A DNA stretch of 64,000 bases from Planctomycetota bacterium (GTDB lineage Bacteria > Planctomycetota > UBA1135 > GCA-002686595). Within the stretch, counting starts at the first letter, position 1. Each line of letters opens with the position of its first letter. The notes beneath the pieces are model-generated. The model was not told the origin of the DNA. It worked only from the letters and a program-made list of their open reading frames with translations, and made no database searches. The position numbers were made by a program, and so were the translations under genes. Shown here one piece after another: positions 1 to 8,802 of the stretch. Where the stretch lies: assembly GCA_016795205.1 (NCBI GenBank), contig JAEUHZ010000081.1:1-64000 (forward strand). The letters are read 5' to 3'.

Positions 1-14
1 CGGCGGCGAGCTGT

Positions 15-47
15 GCGAAAACGGCGGAGCGGAGCCTGACTCCGTAC
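15..47. repeat. Partial copy of the REP-like element
   Basis: These 33 bases match one arm of the long palindrome at 1857-1970 with a single mismatch (c for g at the 15th base), ending in the GGAGCCTGACTCC core and GTAC. The copy lies six bases past the stop codon of the minus-strand gene at 54-1769. The other arm would lie left of the window. The arrangement repeats that of the next gene, where the full element touches the stop codon. Confidence 0.75.
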
Positions 48-53
48 CGCGTC

Positions 54-1769
54 TCACGGTGACCAGGTCACGGCGATCCCGTTCGTCAGGTTGAAGGTGT
101 CCGACGTGCAGAACGCGGCCGCGTTCCGGTACCAGACCTGGTACGTGCGCAGGCCGGGCGCGCCGACCAGGCCGCGGACGGACACGGCCGGGTCGCCACC
201 GGCGGGGTACAGGGACGCGCCGGCCACGTTCGACTTCGTGCCCAGGCGGATCACCGTGCCACCCGCGCAGCGCAAGCCATCGCCGAAGACCGCGCCCAGC
301 CCGCCGGCGAGCTGCGTCGTACCCTGGAAGTAGAGCGCAGAGCTGTTCGGCATGCCGGAACCGGCGAGGACCAGGGAGTCGGCGCTCAAGCTCGTGATGC
401 CGCTCGCGGCCAGGTTGGCCCCGGCGGCGTTCACGGAGCTGGCGCAGCCATTGGCGGGCCCCCCGACGTTTCCGCAGGGGCAGGGCGTGCCGGACCCGTC
501 GCCGAAGCAGAAGGGCACGGCCGAGCCGAAGACGTCCAGCAGGAAGGCGGCGTCGACGCCGCCGGCGAGCTGGCCTTCGAAGATCAGCCAGCGCCCGTCG
601 GGGCTGATCGCGAACGAATCCTGCACGGATGCGATCGAGACGATCAGCGCGCCGCCGCTCGTGAGCGTGACGCCCTCCTGGACGAGCAACTCGCCGTTGC
701 GGAAGAGTCCCGTGTCGCGCGTGGTGTCCGGGTCGTTCCAGTCGCCGAACCAGAACACGTTGCCCGAGGAGTCGATGCGCACGGGGCCCGTGCCGAACGA
801 GGTGATCGTGAAGGCCCCGATCGCCGCCAGGCCGAAGCCCTCGCGCGCGATCACGGTCGTGCCGTTCTTGATGATCACGTCGTCATCGGTCGTGGCGCCG
901 TCGAGGTTCGCGAGGAACACGTAGTCGCCCGAGTCCGCGAGGTCGACGTGGCGGTCGTAGAGGATCTCGTAGTTCCGGCCGGGGACCGCGGAGGGGTCGC
1001 CCTCGCGCGCGACCACGGTGGAACCCACGATGACGAGCCCGTCCGTGGTCGTGCTGCCCGTGAGGTCGACCGTGTACATCGCCACGCCGCCGTTGTTCAG
1101 GGCGAAGTCGTGCGGACCCTGGGCGATGTCCGCGACCGTCTCGACGGGAATGCCCGCGATCGAGTCGCCCTCCTTGAGCAGCACGGTCTCGGAGAGCAGC
1201 GTGCCCGAGCCGTCGACCTGCAGGAGGACCAGCGCGCGGTCGACCGTGGTGGCGATCGCCACGTCGTCGACGCTGGCGACGACCAGGATCTGGCCGAGGT
1301 CGTTGAACTTCGTCTCGAAGAACCCGATGTAGGGCGTGCCGGGGCTGAAAGACGGAGAGGTCGACAGCGCGCCCTCCTGGAGCACGAGCGTCGAGTTGAA
1401 GTAGATGCCTGAATCGGCGCTCGTCGGCACGCCCGCCAGGAACAGGTTCCACCCGCTGTCGCCGGCCGCGTTGATCGTCACGGCGTCGAACGAGCTGACC
1501 GAGGCCCCGGCCGGGGCCGCCAGGAGATCGCCCTGGCGCAGCGCGACCACGCCGTTCTTCAGGATCACGCCGTCGATGGCGGTGTTCGGATTGTCCGTGT
1601 CGGCTTCGACGAGCCAGGTGCCGGCTGCGTTCACAGCCAGGTTGTCGATGGCCGTCACGTTGCCGACGCCGGCGACGACGTCGGCGTCCTTGACGAGGAC
1701 CACGGGCGCCTGGGCGGCGGAAGCGGCGGCCAGGGCGGGGAGCAGCAGGATCGGGGTGAGACGGCGCAT
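54..1769 (-). CDS. Secreted repeat protein with planctomycete C-terminal module
   Basis: Predicted exported protein of 571 residues, function unknown. The start at 1769 gives a classic signal peptide (MRR, a hydrophobic stretch, then A-A-Q-A before P-V) and has GGAG eight bases upstream; an open frame continues upstream but adds only arginine-rich sequence. Residues about 25-430 hold some six imperfect repeats of about 60 residues, each ending in a motif like N-G-x-x-V-x-R-E-G-D (also Q-E-G, K-E-G-D), which suggests a beta-propeller-like fold. The last 140 residues form a distinct module with FCFGDGSG, PCPCGN, GMPNSSALYFQGT, FGDGLRCAGG and YQVWYRNAA; it has four to six cysteines and is nearly the same in the next gene and again in the gene at 16847-19258. 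The two tandem genes look like a duplication. The module may be a surface-sorting or anchoring domain, but that is inference. Confidence 0.85.
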   Translation of the reverse strand: MRRLTPILLLPALAAASAAQAPVVLVKDADVVAGVGNVTAIDNLAVNAAGTWLVEADTDNPNTAIDGVILKNGVVALRQGDLLAAPAGASVSSFDAVTINAAGDSGWNLFLAGVPTSADSGIYFNSTLVLQEGALSTSPSFSPGTPYIGFFETKFNDLGQILVVASVDDVAIATTVDRALVLLQVDGSGTLLSETVLLKEGDSIAGIPVETVADIAQGPHDFALNNGGVAMYTVDLTGSTTTDGLVIVGSTVVAREGDPSAVPGRNYEILYDRHVDLADSGDYVFLANLDGATTDDDVIIKNGTTVIAREGFGLAAIGAFTITSFGTGPVRIDSSGNVFWFGDWNDPDTTRDTGLFRNGELLVQEGVTLTSGGALIVSIASVQDSFAISPDGRWLIFEGQLAGGVDAAFLLDVFGSAVPFCFGDGSGTPCPCGNVGGPANGCASSVNAAGANLAASGITSLSADSLVLAGSGMPNSSALYFQGTTQLAGGLGAVFGDGLRCAGGTVIRLGTKSNVAGASLYPAGGDPAVSVRGLVGAPGLRTYQVWYRNAAAFCTSDTFNLTNGIAVTWSP

Positions 1770-1856
1770 GGCGGAGACTCCGGGTGGGCGGGTCAGATGG
1801 GCGCGGCGGGGGGCACGCAGCAACACCCGACCCTATCCCGAGGTCGCCGTTTCGGG

Positions 1857-1970
1857 CAGTACGGAGTCAGGCTCCCCTCCGCCGTTTTCGCCCCTCCGTC
1901 GTCGCAGCCGCGGCTGCGGCGGCGACGACGGAGGGGCGAAAACGGCGGAGGGGAGCCTGACTCCGTACTG
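1857..1970. repeat. REP-like perfect palindrome, 49-bp arms
   Basis: Left arm 1857-1905 and right arm 1922-1970 are perfect reverse complements of 49 bases. The 16-base centre contains a second palindrome (GCAGCCGCGGCTGC, 1904-1917). Each arm carries GGAGTCAGGCTCC, itself an imperfect hairpin (GGAG/CTCC around TCAGG) of the kind seen in REP sequences mobilised by RAYT (Y1) transposases. The right end abuts the TAG stop of the minus-strand gene at 1971-3800, so in RNA it would fold right after that stop and could end or protect the transcript. A one-arm copy follows the neighbouring paralogue at 15-47. No transposase gene is visible in the window. Confidence 0.85.
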
Positions 1971-3800
1971 CTACAGGATCCAGGTCACGAGGATGCCGTT
2001 CGTCAGGTTGAACGTGTCCGGCGTGCAGAACGCGGCTGCGTTCCGGTACCAGACCTGGTACGTCCGCGTGCCGGGCGCGCCCACGAGCCCGCGCACGGAC
2101 ACCGAGGGGTCGCCGACGCCGGGGTACTGCGAGGCGCCGGAGGCGTTGAACTTGGTGCCCAGGCGGATGACCGTCCCGCCCGCGCAGCGCAAGCCGTCGC
2201 CAAAGGCCACGCCCGCGCCGCCCGACTGCTGCGTCGTGCCCTGGAAGTAGAGCGCCGAGCTGTTCGGCATCCCCGTCCCCGAGAGCAGCAGCGTGTCGGC
2301 GGACAGGCTGCTGGCCCCGGACGCCGCCAGGTTGGCGCCATTCGCGTTGGCCGAATGCGCGCAACCGTTGCCGGCGGCGCCAGTGTTGCCGCAGGGGCAG
2401 GCCGTGCCGCTGCCATCGCCGAAGCAGAAGGGCTGCGGCGCCGGGACGCCCACGCGCAGGCGCACGAAGGCGTCCGGCGTGCCGAAGCCCGCGTCGTTCA
2501 GGTCGACACCCGCGCCGTTTCGGAGTTGGACGATCGCGTAGAGGTAGCCGTCGTCCGTGAGGGCCAGGTCGTTCGCTGCGAACGCCGCCAGCGTGTTGTT
2601 GCCGCGCCCGAGGAAGGCGTCGTCGTCGAACAGGCCGTTGCCGTTGAGGTCGACCTGGTCGCCCTCGCGCATGACGACCGTCCCGTTGACGACGACCACG
2701 TCGTCGATCGCCACGTTGGGGTTGTCCGTCTTGCCGTGCACGGCCCAGTCGCCCTGGGAGTTCAGCGCGACCGCGGCGACCGAGTTGGCCCAGGCCTCGA
2801 GGCCGCCCTCGACGCTGTCGCCCGACTTGAGCAGGATCGTCCCGTTGCGCAGGACCCACTGCGGCGTGGGGGTGCCCGTGGCGCTGCCGCGCGCGATGTA
2901 GTCGCCGTTGGGCGCCATCTGCGCCTGGAACGTGTCGACGTAGACCAGGCTCGTGCCCGGGACGACGCTGCCCTCGCGCAGGATCACATTGCCGTCGACG
3001 ACGAAGATCGCGTCCGTCGCGGTGGGGCCTTCCGTGTCGCCCTCGGCGTACCAGTGGTTCCCGTCGGGCGTACCACCGGCTCCGTCGAGGATGAAGCTGT
3101 CCCAGATCTCCCCGCCGATCGGAGAGACGCCCGACTGCTGGAAGGCCGTGTTCGTGTGGATGAAGGCCGGGTAGCGCGTCGTGCTGCAGTTGCCGATCGG
3201 GGTGACGACGTAGCCGACGCGCCCGTCGTTCATCAGGTGCACGGACCCGACGGAGTTCCCGAGCGTCTCGTCGCCGCTCGGGTTGGCCGGGATGTCGATC
3301 AGGCCCAGGAGCGGCTGCCCCTGCTGGATCACGAGCGTGTGGTTGTCCGCCAGGTCGACCAGGATCACCTTCTCGTCGTCGCTGGTCACGCCGCCGCGCG
3401 CGCGCGCGCTGAAGGCGATCCGGCCGGTCGCATCCCACGCCACGGGCGAGGGCGTGTCGAAGAAGTCGTAGAGCTCGCCGACGGCCGCGCCGAGGAACGG
3501 ACGGCCCTCCTGGCAGAACATCGTGCCGCCCGTGCCGCTGCCGCGCACGAGGATCGTCTCGAGGTCGCTGCCCAGACGCGTGCGGCCCTTGACCACCCAT
3601 TGCCCGCCGTCGGGGCGCACGGCGAGGTCCTCGATCGCGCGCCATTCCGTGGGCGCCGGAGCTCCAGCCAAGTCGAGCGTCCCGGGGATGCTCGAGGTCG
3701 GGCTGGCGTTGATCTTCGTGTAGATGACCTCGACGTTCTGCGCGAGGGTCTGGGGGGCCAGCGCGGCGGCGGCCGCGGCGGCGAGGATTCGAGCTTGCAT
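1971..3800 (-). CDS. Secreted repeat protein, paralogue of 54-1769
   Basis: Predicted exported protein of 609 residues, function unknown. The start at 3800 is set by AGGAG seven bases upstream and by a signal peptide (MQAR, then an alanine/leucine-rich core, cleavage probably after L-A-Q). The body has at least five repeats with the N-G-x-x-x-R-E-G-D-type ending seen in the adjacent paralogue, plus a possible calcium loop (D-L-N-G-N-G-L-F-D-D-D). The C-terminal 140 residues repeat the module with PCPCGN, GMPNSSALYFQGTTQ, FGDGLRCAGG and YQVWYRNAA. Over this module the two genes are very similar at DNA level too, which points to recent duplication or gene conversion. The TAG stop directly touches the 114-bp palindrome. 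Confidence 0.85.
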   Translation of the reverse strand: MQARILAAAAAAALAPQTLAQNVEVIYTKINASPTSSIPGTLDLAGAPAPTEWRAIEDLAVRPDGGQWVVKGRTRLGSDLETILVRGSGTGGTMFCQEGRPFLGAAVGELYDFFDTPSPVAWDATGRIAFSARARGGVTSDDEKVILVDLADNHTLVIQQGQPLLGLIDIPANPSGDETLGNSVGSVHLMNDGRVGYVVTPIGNCSTTRYPAFIHTNTAFQQSGVSPIGGEIWDSFILDGAGGTPDGNHWYAEGDTEGPTATDAIFVVDGNVILREGSVVPGTSLVYVDTFQAQMAPNGDYIARGSATGTPTPQWVLRNGTILLKSGDSVEGGLEAWANSVAAVALNSQGDWAVHGKTDNPNVAIDDVVVVNGTVVMREGDQVDLNGNGLFDDDAFLGRGNNTLAAFAANDLALTDDGYLYAIVQLRNGAGVDLNDAGFGTPDAFVRLRVGVPAPQPFCFGDGSGTACPCGNTGAAGNGCAHSANANGANLAASGASSLSADTLLLSGTGMPNSSALYFQGTTQQSGGAGVAFGDGLRCAGGTVIRLGTKFNASGASQYPGVGDPSVSVRGLVGAPGTRTYQVWYRNAAAFCTPDTFNLTNGILVTWIL

Positions 3801-4059
3801 GATGGGTCTCCTGAGGGCGCGAGCAATCGGCCAGTCTAGACGGAGGCGAAGGTCCTGTGGACGGTATTGGCCGCGACTCGCACGGGGCAGCGCGCAGTTC
3901 GAACACCCGGCGAACGCCGTGAGGCGCGCCTGGGCGGGGGGGCTCCTCGGCTCGGGGCGCGCGGACGCCCTCCACGGTCGCCCCGCCTCGCTCCGCCAGG
4001 GCGGGCCCCGGGCCGCGAGTCGCCCGCGCCCGCGGGGCGCTGCGGGAGCCAGCCGCGGC

Positions 4060-5067
4060 TCAGCGCGGCGGTGGCACGTCCCGGCCGAGCATCCGAACGC
4101 CGATCCAGCGCAGCGCAGCGCCGAAGTCGCCGCGCTCGCCGACGGACACCGGCGCCAGCGGCTCCAGCACGCCGCCGACGCGGCGCGCCAGCGCGAACTC
4201 GAAGACGTAGCCCGGCTCTTGGCCCATGCGCAGATCGGCGACGCGCGCGATCCCGTCGCTCTCGGTGGCGCGCACGAACCCGCCGGCGAACTCCGCAAGG
4301 CGCGCCGCGCTCGGTCCGGGCAGCGCGGCGAGCAGCGCGGGCTCGCGCGGGAAGGCGTCGAAGCGCGGAGGCCGGCTCCCGTCGAGGAGCCCGACGAAGC
4401 CCTCGTGGTAGCGCTGCTCCTCGAGCGCCACGACGCGCCACAGGATCGAGTTGAAGGGCGTGGGCGTCACGAGCACCCGCTCGTGCGGCAGGCCCTGCGC
4501 GCGCAGCGCGTCGAGCGCGCGCTCGGTGACCAAGGCCTGCGCTGCCAGCGTCCAAGCCAGATAGGCGCTCGACAGCGCGAGGCCCCAAGCGTTCGCTAGC
4601 ACCGCGCCGCGCGCAGCGCTGCGCCGCAGGGCCACCAGGAGGCCGACGACGAGCGGCAGCGTGTAGAGCGGATCGATGATGAACACGCTGCCGAGCGCGA
4701 CCGGGTCGTCGCGGAAGGGCAGCCACAGGCGGGTGCCGTAGACGGTGAACGCGTCGAGCACGGCGTGCGTGACGAACGCCAGCCACACGGCGACGAGCCA
4801 ACGCCCGAATCGCCGAGCCTCCCCGTGCACGCGGCAGGCCGTCCAGGCGAGCAGCGGGGCGGCCAGCGTCTGCCAGAAGAAGGCGTGGCTCTCCGCGCGG
4901 TGCAGGACCATGTTCGACACGGGGTCTCCGTGGTCGATGAGCACGTCGAGGTCGGGCAACGTGCCCGCGATCGCGCCCCACAACGCGCTCTTCCAGACGC
5001 GGGTGCCCCGGCCGTGGGCGGCGACGGACACGGCCGCGCCGAGCGCGAGCTGGGAGAGAGAATCCAT
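4060..5067 (-). CDS. YdjM/DUF457-family membrane metal-dependent hydrolase
   Basis: 335-residue polytopic membrane protein. The N-terminus has the family signature of DUF457 (YdjM/YbcI) proteins: a hydrophobic G-A-I-A-G-T-L-P-D-L-D segment at about 31-41 followed by H-R-x-x-S-H-A at about 56-62, giving the Asp and His residues thought to bind metal. Several hydrophobic segments follow up to about residue 190; the C-terminal 140 residues look soluble. Members are annotated as inner-membrane metal-dependent hydrolases, some linked to LexA regulation, but the substrate is unknown. It sits 159 bases downstream of the large dehydrogenase fusion on the same strand and could be read from the same transcript. 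No strong ribosome-binding site is visible before the ATG. Confidence 0.85.
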   Translation of the reverse strand: MDSLSQLALGAAVSVAAHGRGTRVWKSALWGAIAGTLPDLDVLIDHGDPVSNMVLHRAESHAFFWQTLAAPLLAWTACRVHGEARRFGRWLVAVWLAFVTHAVLDAFTVYGTRLWLPFRDDPVALGSVFIIDPLYTLPLVVGLLVALRRSAARGAVLANAWGLALSSAYLAWTLAAQALVTERALDALRAQGLPHERVLVTPTPFNSILWRVVALEEQRYHEGFVGLLDGSRPPRFDAFPREPALLAALPGPSAARLAEFAGGFVRATESDGIARVADLRMGQEPGYVFEFALARRVGGVLEPLAPVSVGERGDFGAALRWIGVRMLGRDVPPPR

Positions 5068-5226
5068 GGCGCGACGGGGATGGTCGGAGCTCGCGGGACG
5101 TTCGCCGCGCAGAGCCTGCCGGATTCCGCGGGCCGGGCGCCAGCGGCGCGTCGAGCGCGCCTGCGGCCGAGCGCGACCCGACCGGCGGAGGTTGGCGCCA
5201 GCTCCGGCACCGGCTCCCGCTGCCGC

Positions 5227-8200
5227 TCAGCGCGCGGACTCGTCGAGCACGCGTACCCGCGCGTTCGCCACCCGCACCTCCATCTCCAGCCCGTGGTGGA
5301 CCTGCCAAGCGAAGCGTCCGCGCGGATGTCGCCCGTCGCACACGTCGCAGAGGCGCTCGCCGTTGACCTCGATCTCGTGGCGCTCGCCCACGACGCGCAG
5401 GAACACGTGGTTCCAGCCCGCGACGTCCACGACCGCGCGCCAGCGCAACGCATCGGCCTCGTGGAGCAGCCCGCGGCCGTCGCTGGCGTAGAGCGAGCCC
5501 CAGTAGATCTGGCCCAGGTCGGCCTGGTATCCGACGGGCTCCACGGCGCCAGGCTCGACGCGCGAGCGGTACTGGAGCCCGCTGTTGCCGCCACGCGTGA
5601 CCCACACGTCGAACTCGAGCTCGAAGTCCCGCGCCTCGAGCTCCGAGACGAGATAGACGGGCTCGGGCAGGCGCGCGCCCCGGCCGACGAGCACGCCGTC
5701 CTCGAGCGCGAAGTGTCCGCCGCCGCCCGACCAGCCCGCGTCCAGGCGCTCGCCGAACAGCGGCCGCCAGCCCGGGTCCGCACCCTGCACCTCTCCGTCG
5801 GCGCGCAGGAAGGCGAACAGGTCGCGCACTTCCTCCAGGGTCAGCAGGCCGAGCAGCCCCTCGGGCATCGAGGACACGACCGCGACCCGCCGCAGGAGGA
5901 TCTCCCCGGCAGCGACGCGGACCACGTGGCCGTCGGCGCCCACGAGCTCGAGCCCCTGGGCGTCGTCGCGCAGGAGGCGCCCTTCGAGCAGCGCGCCGTC
6001 GCGCGTCTCGACCTGTGTCGCGCGGTAGCGGTCGGCGATCGCGAGCGAGGGGTGCACCACGGCGTCGAAGAGCTCGCGCGGCCGCAGCCGGCGCGCGACG
6101 CCGGTGAGATCGGGGCCCGACGCGCCCGCGGAGACCTCGGCCGCGTGGGACGCACCGCCGATCGTGTGGCAGCTCGCGCAGGTCGCCCGCTGGTAGGCCG
6201 ACAGCCCGGCGCGGGTCGAGGTCGGGCGCCCCTCGGCCCGCACGAGGAAACGCCACAGCGACTCGGCGTCGATCGCGGGCGGGGGTGGGCTGGTCGCGCT
6301 GGCACGCGCGCCGAAGCGCCGGCGCAGGGCGTCCTCCGTGCGGCGCAGCTCGACGTCGAAGTGCTCGGGTGCCGCCGCGGGCGCCACCGCTCCGAGCCAG
6401 GCCGCCAGCACGCGCAGCGCCGCGAGCCCGCGCGGAGCTCCCGCCCGGCGCGCCTGGGACAGGACCCGGAACCAGGTGTCGACCTCCGCGGGCGGGGCCA
6501 GCGCGGCCAGGGCGTCCGCGCAGGCCTTGGGCACGCCGAGCGTGCGCGAGCCCAGCCCCGCGACGAAGAGCTCGAGATCGGCCGGCTCACGCGCGTGCGC
6601 CAGCGCCGCCAGCGCGCTGTCGCGCTCCTCGGCGCTCGACCGTGCCCGCTCGCGCACCCACTCGATCGCGGCGACGTCGCGCGAGCCGTGGATCTCGCCC
6701 AGGGCGGCGCGGCGCTGCTCGGGATCGGGCGTGGCCGCGTGCCGCGCCGCGAGGTCCGCGTGCAGCGCCGCGAGATCCTCCGGCCGCACGCCGAGCTGCT
6801 CGCGACGCTCGGGCGGCCAGCTCGCCGCGCGCGCGAGCAGGAAGGCCAAGGCCGGCGGCGGGAGGCGCGCGCAGGTCGCCGCGTCGTGCAGCAGCGCCGC
6901 GACGAGCTCCTCGTCGGCGGCGACTGCGGCGCGGATCGAGCGCAGGTGGCCGTGGAACGACGCACCACCGGTCCACTCGCGCGTGCGCTCGTGCCAGGTG
7001 AGCAGGCGCGCCAGCGCGACCGGCGTCCAGCCGTCGGCCGCCATCGCGAGCTGCGCGGCGCGGATCGACGCCGCGCGCTCCTCGGCCGTCGCAGCGCGCG
7101 CCAGGAAGCGCGCGATGGCGCGCACGCCACCGGCCCAGGCGTCGAGCTCGTCGAGGAGCGCCGCGGCCGGCCCCGCGGGCGTCCACGCCTGCCGGTCGAG
7201 CGCTGCGCGCAGCTCGTCGCGTGCCACGCGCCCGCGCAGCGCGGCGGCCTCGATGGCGGCCAGCACCCACGCCGCGGCGTCGGGCTCGCGCCGCGCGTGC
7301 GCCAGCCACTCGTCGAGCGCGTCGCGGTCGAAGCGGCCCTCGTAGAGCGTCGTCAGGGCCCACAGCCCACGCGCCGCGGTGAGCACGTCCGGCGAGGCCA
7401 GCGCGGCGCGCGCCACCGCCGCTCGTGCCCCGGGCTCGAGCCCGCTCGCCGCGGCGAGCGCCGCGTGGACCAAGGCGGGATCCCGGCTGCCGAGGGCTCG
7501 CACGAGCTCTGGCGCGGCGCCCTGCGCTGCCGCGCCGTCGCGTGCCGCGCGGCTGGCGTCCACGTTTTCCCGGGCCTCGGTCCGCAGCGCGCGACCCTCG
7601 ATGGCGCGCCGCTCCGCGCGCGCGCGACCTCCCGGCCGCGGCGCGTCGCGCGCCTCGACGCGTGCTCCGCGCCAGGCGATGCGCACCACCGGGCCGCGCG
7701 CGCCGCGGCCGCCGCGCGCGGCGTAGAGCTGCCCATCGGGGCCGCAGGCCAGCGCCGTCACGGAGGCGAGCGCCGGGCCCTCGGCCAGCACGCTCCAGCG
7801 CGCCTCGAACGTGGCGCCCAGCGGCGTGAGGTCGAACGCCAGGAGGCGGCCGTTCGACCAGTCCGCGCCGAACAGCCCGGCGCGCCAAGGCGGCGGGAAG
7901 GCCGAGCCCGCGCCCGAGACCAGTCCGGTCGGCGACGCGCGGCCGGTGCGCGCCACGACGCCGGGGCTCGCCGGATGCGCGTCCGACCGCGGCCAGGATC
8001 CGCGCCGAAAGCCGAAGTCGTGCCCGGCTCGCGCGTGGAGCAGGCGCGTCGGCCGGTACCAGGGCAGGCCCTCGTCGTACTCCATGTCGGAGTCCCAGGC
8101 GAAGAGCTCGCCCTCGGGATCGAGGGCCAGCCCGACCACGTTGCGATAGCCGATCGAGTGGTAGCCCCACGCACCGTCGGCGGGCTCGATGCGCGCCACG

Positions 8201-8754
8201 AAGCCGTAGGGCAGCCGCGCGCTCCTCCCGATCCCGTTGGGATCCTCGAGGAGCGGGAGCAGGCCGCCGTCGCGCGTGAACTCCAGCGTCAGGCCGCTCA
8301 CTGGCGCGCTCTCGATCGCGCCCTCGTCGCCGCAGACGAGGAGCAGCGCGCCGGTGGCGTCGAACGCCAGGCCATGCGCGCCGTGCTCGCCCGGCGAGCG
8401 CAGCGGGACCAGGAGCTCGGCCGTGCGGTTCCCTCGGATGCGCCACACGCCGACGCGTTCCGCGCCACGCGCCACGGCGTACACGTCGGGACCGCGCGCG
8501 GCCAGACCCTGACAGGCCGTGAGCTCGGCGCACAGGATCTCCTCCTGCTCGTGGAGGCCATCACCGTCGGCGTCGACGAGCCGCAGGATCGGCCCCTCCT
8601 CGGCGCCGACGAGCAACGCGCCAGAGGGATCGAAGGCCAGCGCCAGGAACGAGCCCTCCCGCGCCGAGGCGCGCTCGACCGCGAACCCCGCGGGGACCGT
8701 CGCGTCGGGATCGCCCCCGAGCGGCGCGGCGAGGAACAGCAGGGCGGCCCGCAT
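5227..8754 (-). CDS. PVC-type dehydrogenase / HEAT / cytochrome c / DUF1080 fusion
   Basis: Exported 1175-residue fusion. The start at 8754 follows GAGG by eight bases and begins a short hydrophobic leader (M-R-A-A-L-L-F-L-A-A-P). Residues about 20-370 match the planctomycete membrane-bound dehydrogenase propeller: repeated L-A-F-D-P-S-G-x-L-L-V-G-type strands and a Ca-like D-A-D-G-D-G site. Residues about 400-830 are alanine-rich HEAT-like helices. A single haem-binding C-A-S-C-H lies at 859-863, followed by the family's heme domain (E-V-R-D-L-F-A-F-L near 965). The last 190 residues are a DUF1080/3-keto-disaccharide hydrolase domain (N-S-G-L-Q-Y-R-S-R). Such proteins are numerous in planctomycetes and are thought to oxidise and cleave sugars at the surface; the exact substrate is unknown. 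It starts 48 bases after the methyltransferase gene and may be the last gene of that operon. Confidence 0.9.
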   Translation of the reverse strand: MRAALLFLAAPLGGDPDATVPAGFAVERASAREGSFLALAFDPSGALLVGAEEGPILRLVDADGDGLHEQEEILCAELTACQGLAARGPDVYAVARGAERVGVWRIRGNRTAELLVPLRSPGEHGAHGLAFDATGALLLVCGDEGAIESAPVSGLTLEFTRDGGLLPLLEDPNGIGRSARLPYGFVARIEPADGAWGYHSIGYRNVVGLALDPEGELFAWDSDMEYDEGLPWYRPTRLLHARAGHDFGFRRGSWPRSDAHPASPGVVARTGRASPTGLVSGAGSAFPPPWRAGLFGADWSNGRLLAFDLTPLGATFEARWSVLAEGPALASVTALACGPDGQLYAARGGRGARGPVVRIAWRGARVEARDAPRPGGRARAERRAIEGRALRTEARENVDASRAARDGAAAQGAAPELVRALGSRDPALVHAALAAASGLEPGARAAVARAALASPDVLTAARGLWALTTLYEGRFDRDALDEWLAHARREPDAAAWVLAAIEAAALRGRVARDELRAALDRQAWTPAGPAAALLDELDAWAGGVRAIARFLARAATAEERAASIRAAQLAMAADGWTPVALARLLTWHERTREWTGGASFHGHLRSIRAAVAADEELVAALLHDAATCARLPPPALAFLLARAASWPPERREQLGVRPEDLAALHADLAARHAATPDPEQRRAALGEIHGSRDVAAIEWVRERARSSAEERDSALAALAHAREPADLELFVAGLGSRTLGVPKACADALAALAPPAEVDTWFRVLSQARRAGAPRGLAALRVLAAWLGAVAPAAAPEHFDVELRRTEDALRRRFGARASATSPPPPAIDAESLWRFLVRAEGRPTSTRAGLSAYQRATCASCHTIGGASHAAEVSAGASGPDLTGVARRLRPRELFDAVVHPSLAIADRYRATQVETRDGALLEGRLLRDDAQGLELVGADGHVVRVAAGEILLRRVAVVSSMPEGLLGLLTLEEVRDLFAFLRADGEVQGADPGWRPLFGERLDAGWSGGGGHFALEDGVLVGRGARLPEPVYLVSELEARDFELEFDVWVTRGGNSGLQYRSRVEPGAVEPVGYQADLGQIYWGSLYASDGRGLLHEADALRWRAVVDVAGWNHVFLRVVGERHEIEVNGERLCDVCDGRHPRGRFAWQVHHGLEMEVRVANARVRVLDESAR

Positions 8755-8802
8755 GGGGTGAGCCTCGATCATCCAGCGCACCGGACGGGGCCGCAACGGC
8801 GG

